A stretch of DNA of 64,000 bases. Origin: Streptomyces sp. cg36 (GTDB lineage Bacteria; Actinomycetota; Actinomycetes; Streptomycetales; Streptomycetaceae). The DNA is taken from assembly GCF_041080675.1 (NCBI RefSeq), contig NZ_CP163520.1:7407501-7471500 (forward strand), given 5' to 3'. Both the position numbers and the translations under genes were made by a program. Below, in pieces: positions 54,548 through 62,300 of the stretch (position 1 is its first letter; each line of letters begins with the position of its first letter). Under the pieces are notes generated by a model. It searched no databases. It saw only the letters and a list, made by a program, of their open reading frames with translations, and was not told the DNA's origin.

Positions 54548-56329
54548 GTGACCCAACCGCCCAGTCAACAGCCGCCCAGCCGGCAGCCGTCCGGTGAGCA
54601 ACCCCCCGGTCAGCAGCCGCCCGGTCAGCACCTGTCCGGACAGCAGCCGCCGCAGCCGTCCGGTCAGCAGTCGCCGCACCAGCCGGTTCCGGGGAATCCG
54701 TACGCCCAGCCAGGTGCCTTCGGCCCGGCGGGGCCGGGGCCCGGCGCGTATCCCGCCCCGCCGGCTCCGGGTTACCCGGCGCGGGCTCCGTACCCGGGCG
54801 GGTACGGTCCGGCCGGCCCGGCGCTGTATCCGCAGGCTCCGCCCACGCAGCCGGGGAACGGCGGCGGACCGCCGTCCCGGCGCAAGCCGCCCGCGATCGT
54901 GGCCGCCGCCGTCGCGGGTCTCCTCGTCGTCGGCGCCGGCGTGTACTTCGCCGTCGACGGCGGCGGCGGTTCCGGCAAGCCCGCGGCGCGGGCGAGCGCG
55001 CCCGCCGCCCCCTCCGCGTCCCCTTCCGTCGACCTCGGTGACGGCTCGGGCAGCGGTGACGGCGGGGCGAGCGGCGGCGACGGGTTCAACGACGGGATCA
55101 GGCCCGGCGAGGCGCGCGTGTGGGTGCGCGAGAACGAGACCCCGCTGACCTCCGGCGGCGGGCGGCAGTTCGGCCCCTGGCTGAGCGGCGGGATCGTCGC
55201 CCGGGCCATGTACAAGGAGGTCACCGGGCACGCGGTGGCGGACGGGGCGCCGAAGTGGAAGGTGGCGCTGGACACTCCGGTGTGCGCCGCCGCGCACGCG
55301 CCGACCGCCGACGGCAAGGTGATCGTCGCGACCCTGGAGAACAACACCGCGCGCGCCCACTGCAAGTACCTCCAGCAGATCGATCTGGCCACCGGCAAGG
55401 CGGGGTGGAAGATCGAGGTGCCGCAGGAGTCCGCGTACGACTCCACCAACGAGTTCCGGCTGGCGGTCACCGGGAACACCGTCGCCGTCGGCCACAGCGC
55501 CTACGCGTCGGGCTTCTCGGTCGCCGACGGCAAGAAGCTCTTCGGCACCTGGAAGACCGACGGCTGCAGCCCGTACACCGTGGGCGGTGGTACGCGGCTG
55601 ATCGACGTGGCCCTGTGCCCCGTCCCCGGTGACGTCTTCAAGACGCGGCAGCTGGTCGAGGAGCTCGACCCGGCCACCGGCAGGTCCAAGTGGAACTACA
55701 AGTACCCGCAGGGGTGGGACGTCGGCCGGGTGTTCTCCACCGAGCCGCTGGTGGTGGCCGCCCGCAACAAGGAGACGAAGGCGTGGAACATCACGTCGTT
55801 CGCACCGGACGGGAAGGTCCGCTGGCAGGTCGAGCCGAAGTTCAGGACCGCCGGTGCGTGCGACGGGACGGGCGACGGCAGTGGCGACCTCCTGGGCTGC
55901 ACCTTCGCGGCGGCCGACAGCGCCACCCTCTACCTCGGCACCGAGGGCACGGGCGGAGCGGTGCTGGGCCAACCCGAGAGCAACGAGGTCGTCGCCCTCG
56001 ACCTGGCCACCGGCAAGGAGAAGTGGCGCACCAAGGCCGCCGACGGCCGGGCGATGAGGCCGCTGGCCGTCGAGGGCGGCAAGGCGGTGGTGTACGTCCA
56101 GCCCGGGCGCGGCCCCGACGACTCGGCCGCGGTCGCCACCATCGCCCCCACCGGAGGCGCGCCGCGGATCGTGCTGCAGAGCCCGGCGGCCTCCGCGGCG
56201 ACGGAACGCGCCTTCTTCCTGAGCCCCCGCCCGCTCTGGTCCGGCGGCCGTTTCTTCCTTCTCAACGGCAGCGTCCAGAGCCCCACGGCCCAGCACAAGG
56301 ACCGTACGCTCCTGTCCTTCGGGAAGTGA
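54548..56329 (+). CDS. Membrane-anchored PQQ-type beta-propeller protein
   Basis: A 593-residue protein in three parts: a disordered proline/glutamine-rich cytoplasmic tail (1-115) with repeated QQPPG-type units, a single transmembrane helix (AIVAAAVAGLLVVGAGVYFAV), a second linker, and an extracytoplasmic PQQ-like propeller (about 235-593) with blades such as QIDLATGKAGWKIEV, ELDPATGRSKWNYKY, ALDLATGKEKWRTKA. GTG at 54548 has a GGGGGA upstream. This architecture recurs in Streptomyces near sensor kinases; it may act as an extracellular sensor or assembly scaffold. Function unproven. Confidence 0.75.
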   Translation: MTQPPSQQPPSRQPSGEQPPGQQPPGQHLSGQQPPQPSGQQSPHQPVPGNPYAQPGAFGPAGPGPGAYPAPPAPGYPARAPYPGGYGPAGPALYPQAPPTQPGNGGGPPSRRKPPAIVAAAVAGLLVVGAGVYFAVDGGGGSGKPAARASAPAAPSASPSVDLGDGSGSGDGGASGGDGFNDGIRPGEARVWVRENETPLTSGGGRQFGPWLSGGIVARAMYKEVTGHAVADGAPKWKVALDTPVCAAAHAPTADGKVIVATLENNTARAHCKYLQQIDLATGKAGWKIEVPQESAYDSTNEFRLAVTGNTVAVGHSAYASGFSVADGKKLFGTWKTDGCSPYTVGGGTRLIDVALCPVPGDVFKTRQLVEELDPATGRSKWNYKYPQGWDVGRVFSTEPLVVAARNKETKAWNITSFAPDGKVRWQVEPKFRTAGACDGTGDGSGDLLGCTFAAADSATLYLGTEGTGGAVLGQPESNEVVALDLATGKEKWRTKAADGRAMRPLAVEGGKAVVYVQPGRGPDDSAAVATIAPTGGAPRIVLQSPAASAATERAFFLSPRPLWSGGRFFLLNGSVQSPTAQHKDRTLLSFGK

Positions 56330-56363
56330 GGGCGCCGCCGGGACGGGCCAAGGAACGCGGGTG

Positions 56364-56388
56364 GCTCCCGGGGGGTCTCCCCGGGAGC
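56364..56388. terminator. Bidirectional hairpin terminator
   Basis: Perfect 10-bp stem GCTCCCGGGG (56364-56373) and CCCCGGGAGC (56379-56388), loop of 5, between convergent propeller and S33 genes. Confidence 0.75.
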
Positions 56389-56486
56389 GCACGCACGGGT
56401 CACCGGTGGGTGTGCCGGTCACAACCGGCCGGTGGCGCCGGGGTGTTGGTCATGACCTGCCCTGTCGTGGTGGTGGCGGGCTCCGG

Positions 56487-58103
56487 TCACAGCCTGCCGT
56501 GCACGGCCTCCGGGTCGCCCGCCGCCACCTTGGCGATGCCCGCCCTGGCGCTCGGCACGGGTTCGACGTAGGCGGGTGCGGGGTCGTCCTCGGGGGCGCA
56601 GGTCTTGGCGGCGAGGCCCTTGCCGGTGGGCAGGGTGCCGTCGCGGAGGTAGTCGACGAAGGTGTCGTCGAGGCAGGCGTTGCCGTGGAAGAGGATCTCG
56701 TGGAAGCTGCCGCCGTTCTGGACGACGAGCTTGGAGCCCGGCAGCGCCTTGTGCATCGCGACCCCGCCGGCGTACGGGGTGGCCGCGTCCTCGGTGGCCT
56801 GGAAGAGCAGCACCGGCGGGAGGCCCTTGCCGGTGATCTTCAGCCGTCCCTGGCCGCCCTGGCCGGGCCAGAACATGCAAGCGGCGTTGTACCACATGTT
56901 GTTGTACGTGTAGAAGGGTGCGACCGCGTTGACCTTGGCCTGGTCCTTCTTCCAGAAGTCCCAGTCCCGGGGCCAGGCGCTCTCGGTGCACTGGAGGGCG
57001 TTGTAGTTGGGGAAGGCGCCGTCGTCGGCGCCGGGTGCGGCGTACCGGTTGTAGGCGATGTTCAGCGGCCGGGTGTCGTGGCGGGTGAGGTAGCCCGAGA
57101 GGACGGTGGCCATCCGGGGCCAGCGCAGGAAGTTGTAGCCGCCGCCGTAGAAGGTGTCCTCGAACTCGGCCGGGCCGATCTTGCCCGGGGCGGGCGCGGC
57201 GGAGACCGGGTCGGTGCGCAGCGCGTCCTCCACCGCGTCGTACTTCTTGATGACGGTGTCGGCGTCGGTGCCCAGGTGGTAGACCGAGTCGGCCTTGGCG
57301 GTCCACTCCGCGAAGGCGCGGAAGCGCCGCTGGTGCTCCTTGTCCTGGAGGACGTTGTGGTCGTACCAGGAGATGGTCGGCCCGACGATGCTGTCCAGGA
57401 CCATCCGGCGCACGTGCGAGGGGTAGAGCTGGCCGTAGGCGGAGCCCAGTGAGGTGCCCCACGAGCCGCCGTAGAAGCTGATCTTCTCGGCGCCGAGCGC
57501 GCGGCGGATGCTCTCCATGTCGCGCGCGCTGTCCACCGTGGTCATGTGCGGCAGCATCCAGCTCCAGTCCGCCGCGCAGTCGGCGGCGTAGGTCGCCGCC
57601 TTGGCCAGCCACGCCTTCTCGGTGCCGTGTCCGACCTGGTAGTCGGGCCGCTCGCCGTCGAAGTAGTGCGCGTCGCACACGACATGGGGTTCGCTGCCGT
57701 TGGTGCCGCGCGGGTCGAAGCCGATCCAGTCGTAGGTGGCGGCGACGTCGGCCGGGATCTGGCCGGAGACGTACGCGGGCATCCACAGTCCGCTGTCGCC
57801 GGGGCCGCCCGGGTTGAGCAGGATCGGGCCCTGCTGGCGGGACTTGGGCGCGGTGGCGGGGAGCCGGTTGAGCTTGACCTTGATCTTCCGGCCGTCCGGC
57901 TTGGCGTAGTCCAGCGGGACGTCGAGCATGGCGCACTGGAGGGCGGGAGTGGTGGTGTCGCCGCAGGGCGTCCAGGCCGGCCGGGACAGGCCGGTGCCGG
58001 GGGAGTCGGCGGTCGTGGAATCGGAGGTGGCGGCGGCCGGTATCGCGCCGCCGATGACGACGGTGGAGACGGCCATGGCCAGCAGTGCCAGTGGTCTTCG
58101 CAT
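56487..58103 (-). CDS. Secreted S33 peptidase (tripeptidyl aminopeptidase type)
   Basis: A 538-residue exported alpha/beta hydrolase. Signal peptide 1-26 (LLAMAVSTVVIGGAIPAAA). Motifs: NPGGPGDSG oxyanion region, FDPRGTNGSEP, nucleophile FYGGSWGTSLGS, then the TAP C-terminal domain with LLFQATEDAATPYAGGVAMHKALPGS (Asp) and GGSFHEILFHGNAC (His/Cys). This is the Streptomyces tripeptidyl aminopeptidase/SlpD family, removing tripeptides from extracellular proteins. GGAGG precedes the ATG at 58103. A dyad (58157-58177) partly resembling the hydroxyproline-locus operators lies 54 nt upstream, so it may belong to that regulon. Confidence 0.82.
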   Translation of the reverse strand: MRRPLALLAMAVSTVVIGGAIPAAATSDSTTADSPGTGLSRPAWTPCGDTTTPALQCAMLDVPLDYAKPDGRKIKVKLNRLPATAPKSRQQGPILLNPGGPGDSGLWMPAYVSGQIPADVAATYDWIGFDPRGTNGSEPHVVCDAHYFDGERPDYQVGHGTEKAWLAKAATYAADCAADWSWMLPHMTTVDSARDMESIRRALGAEKISFYGGSWGTSLGSAYGQLYPSHVRRMVLDSIVGPTISWYDHNVLQDKEHQRRFRAFAEWTAKADSVYHLGTDADTVIKKYDAVEDALRTDPVSAAPAPGKIGPAEFEDTFYGGGYNFLRWPRMATVLSGYLTRHDTRPLNIAYNRYAAPGADDGAFPNYNALQCTESAWPRDWDFWKKDQAKVNAVAPFYTYNNMWYNAACMFWPGQGGQGRLKITGKGLPPVLLFQATEDAATPYAGGVAMHKALPGSKLVVQNGGSFHEILFHGNACLDDTFVDYLRDGTLPTGKGLAAKTCAPEDDPAPAYVEPVPSARAGIAKVAAGDPEAVHGRL

Positions 58104-58156
58104 GTGCCCTCCTTCGTGGTTGCGCGGCTGTGGGCGCAACAGAGTCAGAGGAATCA

Positions 58157-58177
58157 TGTGACATGTGCAATGTCACA
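58157..58177. promoter_or_regulatory. Perfect dyad upstream of the S33 peptidase gene (candidate operator D)
   Basis: TGTGACAT (58157-58164) and ATGTCACA (58170-58177) pair around GTGCA. GTGCAATGT (58165-58173) is identical to part of site B at 39934-39942, and CATGTGACAT also occurs in site C. Confidence 0.55.
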
Positions 58178-58355
58178 GCGCCAAGGTGGCGGGAGTCTTT
58201 GCCCAACCGTGACAGCCTCCCGCGCCCCCGCCGCCGCCCGGCGGGACCAACCGCGCACACGGGGCGATCGCCGCCGTCGCCCCCGAACCCCCACCGAACG
58301 CGCTTCGACGGGCCCCGCTGTCACCCCTCACCTGGACTGCATGATGATGTGCGCC

Positions 58356-60116
58356 ATGTTCAACACTTCCCGGCGTGGCCTGCTCGCCGCCTTCGCGGCC
58401 TCGGCCGCCTCCGTCCCCCTCAGCGGTCTGGCCGCCGCCCCGGCGCGTGCCGCCGGAACCGCCCCCGCCGTCGAGCCCCTCGCGGCCCCGACCGGCCTGG
58501 CCTCGGCCCGCTCCTCGGTGACGCTGCCGCCGCTGAACGCCGCGTACTTCAGCCAGCTGACGCTGAACGCGCCCCTCACCGCCACGGTGGTGGCCGGGGC
58601 CCCCACCCGCACCGAGGTCACCTCGGGCGGCCGGCGCGTCGCCCTGCTGACGCACGGGGCCCGCACCGTCGTCCTGTCAGGCCCGGAGCGTACGTTCACC
58701 GAGAACAAGAAGCCGTTCGTGGACGACTTCAAGCGCACCCTGCCCGACACCTCGCTGCCCGTGGCCGACCGCTCGTACTGGGGCACCTCCCCGGGCGGCG
58801 GCAGCTGGTCCACGCTCGGTCCCGCCGACACCGACTACTCGGTCGTGCCCGGCACCGGTGTCATCAGCCTCACCACCGACTTCGCCAGCCGGCACGCCAC
58901 CCTCCGGGACGGCGAGATCACCGACTTCGACGTGCGCTCGGTCGCCCGCTTCGACAAGGTCCCCACCGGCCAGGCGTGCTCCTACGCCCTGTCCTTCGGC
59001 TACCAGGACACCAGCAACAACTACCGGGCCCGGCTCTCCTTCCTGACCACCGGCGCGGTCGAGCTGCGGGTGGAGAAGGAGGTCGCCGACAAGGTCGACC
59101 CGCTGCCCGGCACGACCGCCCTGACGCTGGCCACCGGCGTGCCCGCGGGCACCGACTGGACGATCCGGGTGCGCCGCGAGGGCTCCCGCGTCCAGGTCAA
59201 GGCATGGCGTTCCGCCTCGGCCGAACCGGCGGCGTGGACGGTCGAGACCAGCGACGCCACCTTCGGCAAGGGCCGGGTCGGCCTGCGCGCGCTGGCCAAC
59301 GACGGCTGCACCAACCTGCCGGTCAAGCTCCTCGTCAGCCGCTACCAGCTGGACGAGTCGACGTGGGCCGCGCCGCCGAGCGTCACGCACGGCGACTGGG
59401 TGCGGGTGCTGCCCGAGCCCTTCGACGGCACCTGGACCCCGGCGCTGGAGCAGACCGTGCGCGGCTGGGCCGGGTCCACGGCGCCGGACGTCCTGGCGTA
59501 CGCGGCGATGTTCCTCGCCGACGGCCCCGCGGTGGTCAGCGGCGCCGGACCGGCCAAGGACAAGCAGGTCCTGGGCGAGGCGGGCTACGGCTACCTGGAC
59601 CCCCAGGGCTACCGGTACGAGGGCGCCGACTTCCACGAGTACATGAACACCGGCTGGACCTTCCCCGACGGCACCTACACCGGCCCGTCGAGCAAGCAGG
59701 TGGGCAACCTCGACTGCTCCGGCTACACGCGCATGGTGTACGGCTACCACATGGGCGTTCCGATGGCCGCGGGCGAGGACACCTCGCACACCCGGCTGCC
59801 GCGCAAGTCGCGGCACATCGTCGACTACGCGCCCGGCGCGCGCATCGACCGGACGGACGGCACCAACCCGCCCGCCGCGGCCCAGCTCCAGCCCGGTGAC
59901 CTGCTGCTGTTCAACGCGGACTCCGGTGACGACAACCCGACCGTCACGGTCGACCACGTCGGCATCTACCTGGGCAAGGACGCGGCCGGCAAGCGCCGCT
60001 TCCTCTCCAGCCGCAAGACGAACAACGGCCCCACCATGGCCGACATCGGCGGCGCCTCGCTGCTGGACGGCACGGGCACGTACGCCACGAAGCTGCACAC
60101 CGTCCACCGCATCTGA
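58356..60116 (+). CDS. Tat-exported NlpC/P60 cell-wall hydrolase
   Basis: A 586-residue exported protein. Residues 1-40 hold a Tat signal (NTSRRGLLAAFAASAASVPLSGLAAAPARA). A central LamG/concanavalin-like domain (about 165-335: FDKVPTGQACSYALSFGYQDTSNNYRARLSF) precedes the NlpC/P60 domain (about 430-586) with nucleophile Cys454 in NLDCSGYTRMVYGYHMG and His534 in VDHVGIYLG. Family members cut peptidoglycan stem peptides. Several in-frame ATGs (58341-58356) are possible; none has a good ribosome-binding site, so the start is uncertain. Gene runs convergently toward a cupin gene. Confidence 0.78.
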   Translation: MFNTSRRGLLAAFAASAASVPLSGLAAAPARAAGTAPAVEPLAAPTGLASARSSVTLPPLNAAYFSQLTLNAPLTATVVAGAPTRTEVTSGGRRVALLTHGARTVVLSGPERTFTENKKPFVDDFKRTLPDTSLPVADRSYWGTSPGGGSWSTLGPADTDYSVVPGTGVISLTTDFASRHATLRDGEITDFDVRSVARFDKVPTGQACSYALSFGYQDTSNNYRARLSFLTTGAVELRVEKEVADKVDPLPGTTALTLATGVPAGTDWTIRVRREGSRVQVKAWRSASAEPAAWTVETSDATFGKGRVGLRALANDGCTNLPVKLLVSRYQLDESTWAAPPSVTHGDWVRVLPEPFDGTWTPALEQTVRGWAGSTAPDVLAYAAMFLADGPAVVSGAGPAKDKQVLGEAGYGYLDPQGYRYEGADFHEYMNTGWTFPDGTYTGPSSKQVGNLDCSGYTRMVYGYHMGVPMAAGEDTSHTRLPRKSRHIVDYAPGARIDRTDGTNPPAAAQLQPGDLLLFNADSGDDNPTVTVDHVGIYLGKDAAGKRRFLSSRKTNNGPTMADIGGASLLDGTGTYATKLHTVHRI

Positions 60117-60154
60117 CGGGCCTCGCGCGTACGCCCTCACGGCAAGGAAGTTGA

Positions 60155-60184
60155 CTCCCCGTCAGTCACGTGCGGGACGGGGAG
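60155..60184. terminator. Hairpin terminator between NlpC/P60 and cupin genes
   Basis: CTCCCCGTC (60155-60163) and GACGGGGAG (60176-60184) form a perfect 9-bp stem with a 12-nt loop between convergent genes. Confidence 0.65.
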
Positions 60185-60206
60185 GTCCAGCTCGGCGCGC
60201 CGCCGG

Positions 60207-60809
60207 TTACGCGGGCTGGTTGCTCTTCTCGTAGAAGCCGGCGTCGTGGATGGGCTCCACGTGGACCGTCTCGCCCTGGGCGACCAGCCACTCCTCGCGC
60301 AGCCGGGCCGCTTCGTCGTCGGCCTGGGAGGCGGGGACGAGGCGGCCGTCCGGGGTGAGGCGCTGCGGGCTGTCGCCGCACGGGCGCCAGTCGAAGCGGG
60401 CGGCGATCTTGAAGAGGTCCTCCTGCGTCAGCGGGCCGCCGTTGTCCTTCTCGGCCTGGAGGGCGGTGGGGTGGTAGTCCTCGTAGCCGCCGGGCATGTG
60501 CAGGGTGAGGAAGTGCGCGCCCTCGCCGGGCGGCGTCGCCCAGGTGTGCCGGGTCCCGCTGGTGATGTGGGCCAGGCCGCGCGGCGGCAGCTCCACGACC
60601 TCGTCGTCCACCTGCACCAGGAGCCTGCCGGAGACGACGAAGTACGTCTCGGTGGACTCGGCGTGGGTGTGCAGCGGCGGCCCCGACCAGGCCGGGCCCT
60701 GGCGGGTCTCGACCCAGGAGGCGGCGCGGCCCGTCATCTTGCTGGAGAGCACGATCTCAAAACCGCGGCGGCCCTCGGGTCGTTCGCCTGGCTGGACGAT
60801 GTAGGTCAT
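60207..60809 (-). CDS. Cupin domain protein
   Basis: A 200-residue cytoplasmic bicupin-like protein; the first cupin barrel is PPLHTHAESTETYFVVSGRLLVQVDDEVVELPPRGLAHITSGTRHTWATP, with the HxH...E...H metal triad. The C-terminal half (EDYHPTALQAEKDNGGPLTQEDLFKIAARFDWRP) is helical. Similar proteins occur as quercetin-type or mannose isomerase-like cupins; substrate unknown. The ATG at 60809 is preferred to an upstream GTG at 60839. It is divergent from the deleted aldo/keto reductase gene over 275 bp. Confidence 0.72.
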   Translation of the reverse strand: MTYIVQPGERPEGRRGFEIVLSSKMTGRAASWVETRQGPAWSGPPLHTHAESTETYFVVSGRLLVQVDDEVVELPPRGLAHITSGTRHTWATPPGEGAHFLTLHMPGGYEDYHPTALQAEKDNGGPLTQEDLFKIAARFDWRPCGDSPQRLTPDGRLVPASQADDEAARLREEWLVAQGETVHVEPIHDAGFYEKSNQPA

Positions 60810-61017
60810 GGAGGCACTCTCTTTCCGCTTGATAACCACTCAAGTTCTGATCTACCGCATCGGGGGCCCGTTCGTCTGCGGGCGGGCGTCCGCAGTCGAA
60901 CGCGGAGGGGCCGCCGCGACGGGTGCGGAAGGCCCTTTGTCCGAAAGGCGAGTTGGTGGCGGGAAAGAGGTTCCGGCGCGGGAACCGCGCGGTCGGCGGG
61001 GCGCTCCCCGACTCGGC

Positions 61018-61048
61018 TTGCGTCGGAGCGCACTCCAGCAACTGGCGT
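61018..61048 (+). promoter_or_regulatory. MerR-type promoter upstream of the deleted aldo/keto reductase
   Basis: TTGCGT (61018-61023) and TGGCGT (61043-61048) lie 19 bp apart with GGAGCGCACTCC in the spacer, the same architecture as the promoter at 5690-5720. The -10 is weaker than usual. Confidence 0.45.
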
Positions 61049-61084
61049 CCTGAACAGATGATCTCGCGTTGAGGAGGCAGCGGC

Positions 61085-61435
61085 ATGGACGCCGTCCCCA
61101 CCCGGAATCTCGGCGGCCTGGCGGTCTCCGCGCAGGGGCTCGGACGCATGGGCATGCGCCACGGCCACGGGGAGTCGGACGACAGGCAGTCCCTCGACCG
61201 CTCGGGCGGGGGCGTGACCACCGGCCGGCTCGCCCTGGCCCGGGTGCAGAACCGGGGCGACGACGTGGTGCCGATCCCCGGCACCCGGCGCACGCGCCGG
61301 CTGGAGGAGGACCTGGCGGCCCTGGAGATCGAGCTGTCCGCCGACGACCTGGCCGCCGTCGAGGCCGCCGCCCCGGCGGAGCGGGTCGCGGGCACGCGTT
61401 ACGACGCGACGAGCCTGACCTTCGTCGACAAGTGA
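61085..61435 (+). pseudogene. Aldo/keto reductase with internal deletion (remnant)
   Basis: The 116-codon frame starts like an aldo/keto reductase (PTRNLGGLAVSAQGLGRMGMRHGHGESDDRQS) and ends like one (ALARVQNRGDDVVPIPGTRRTRRLEEDLAALEIELSADDLAAVEAAAPAERVAGTRYDATSLTFVDK), but the middle of about 200 residues, holding all four catalytic residues (Asp, Tyr, Lys, His), is missing. The deletion is in frame, so a short protein could still be made: GAGGAGG lies upstream. It keeps the cofactor-loop end but should be inactive. Compare the intact gene at 5856. Confidence 0.8.
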
Positions 61436-61464
61436 GGGGGGTCCGGCCGGGCGTCCCCGGCCGG

Positions 61465-61917
61465 CTACGCGGCGCAGAACTCGTTGCCCTCGGGATCCCG
61501 CATGATCCACCAGTGGCCGCCGGGCCCCCGGTCCACCTCGCGCACCCGGGTCGCCCCCAGCTCCTCCAGCCGGGCCACCAGCTCGTCGAGGCCGCCCGGC
61601 GCGCCGTGGACGTCCAGGTGGAGCCGGTTCTTGACGGTCTTGGCCTCGGGCACGTCCTGGAAGAGGATCCGACGGCCGCGGCCGGTGCCGCTGGCCTCGT
61701 CGTACGGGTCGTCGGGGTGGCGCACCGCGGCATAGCCCCGGAAGACCTTGCGGCCGCGGTGCTCGGCCACCGCCTCCGCGCCGAGCTGCCCGGCGGCCAG
61801 CAGCCGTTCGATCAGGGGGGCGGGGTCCTCCACCTCGTACTCCAGGGCCGCGGCCCAGAAGTCCGCCAGGACGGGTGCGTTCGCGCTGTCGACGACCAGC
61901 TTCCAGTGCAGTGCCAT
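61465..61917 (-). CDS. VOC family protein (glyoxalase-like)
   Basis: A 150-residue protein: MALHWKLVVDSANAPVLADFWAAALEYEVEDPAPL, then ILFQDVPEAKTVKNRLHLDVHGAPGGLDELVARLEELGATRVREVDRGPGGHWWIMRDPEGNEFCAA. The N-terminal DSANAPVLADFWAAAL motif and the D-P-E-G-N-E-F-C ending are those of actinobacterial VOC proteins. HLDV and E in the ending supply possible metal ligands. Function unknown. The ATG at 61917 starts the homologous N-terminus; longer frames upstream lack support. Confidence 0.72.
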   Translation of the reverse strand: MALHWKLVVDSANAPVLADFWAAALEYEVEDPAPLIERLLAAGQLGAEAVAEHRGRKVFRGYAAVRHPDDPYDEASGTGRGRRILFQDVPEAKTVKNRLHLDVHGAPGGLDELVARLEELGATRVREVDRGPGGHWWIMRDPEGNEFCAA

Positions 61918-62048
61918 GGGGCCACTTCTACGGCCCGCGCGGACGGGCCCGCAAGCGGGGGCGGAGGGGCGGCGACATGCGATCTTCGTACGTGAGTGCG
62001 AGCCTGGAAGTCGTTCATCCCTCCGAGATCCCCGATGGAGGCCATGTC

Positions 62049-62219
62049 GTGGGCAAGAAACAGACCCGGCAGAACCGCGGCGCCCGCACCGGCGGCCACG
62101 ACCGCAGTACGACGTCCGAGACGAAGGCGCCGATGCAGGCACCCCCGGTGCAGGACGTGGTGCGTCCGGTCCCGCAGGAGGTCTCCCACAAGCAGCCGCG
62201 GAAGTTCGGCCACAACTGA
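62049..62219 (+). CDS. Small basic, disordered protein (56 aa)
   Basis: GKKQTRQNRGARTGGHDRSTTSETKAPMQAPPVQDVVRPVPQEVSHKQPRKFGHN, starting at GTG 62049 with GGAGG 8 nt upstream. It is rich in Lys, Arg, Gln and Pro, without signal peptide, domain or metal motif, and lies between a VOC gene and a serine hydrolase gene. The ribosome-binding site and a clean start are the only support; small basic proteins of this kind are common in Streptomyces but of unknown function. Confidence 0.45.
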   Translation: MGKKQTRQNRGARTGGHDRSTTSETKAPMQAPPVQDVVRPVPQEVSHKQPRKFGHN

Positions 62220-62234
62220 CGCGCCGGTCGCGCG

Positions 62235-62282
62235 ACGGCTCCCGGGAGTGCGGCGGCTGGTCGCCGCCCCGCCGGGAGCCGT
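62235..62282. terminator. Nested hairpin terminator
   Basis: Outer arms ACGGCTCCCGG (62235-62245) and CCGGGAGCCGT (62272-62282) enclose a second GCGGCG/CGCCGC hairpin. Lies between the small basic ORF and the convergent serine hydrolase gene. Confidence 0.7.
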
Positions 62283-62300
62283 GGTCGAGGCGTGTCCGTA

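Noticed and set aside
58157..58177. CRP-type site (TGTGA...TCACA)
   Set aside because: The two half-sites are separated by 11 nt, not the 6 nt of a CRP site, and the sequence shares more with sites B and C of the hydroxyproline locus.
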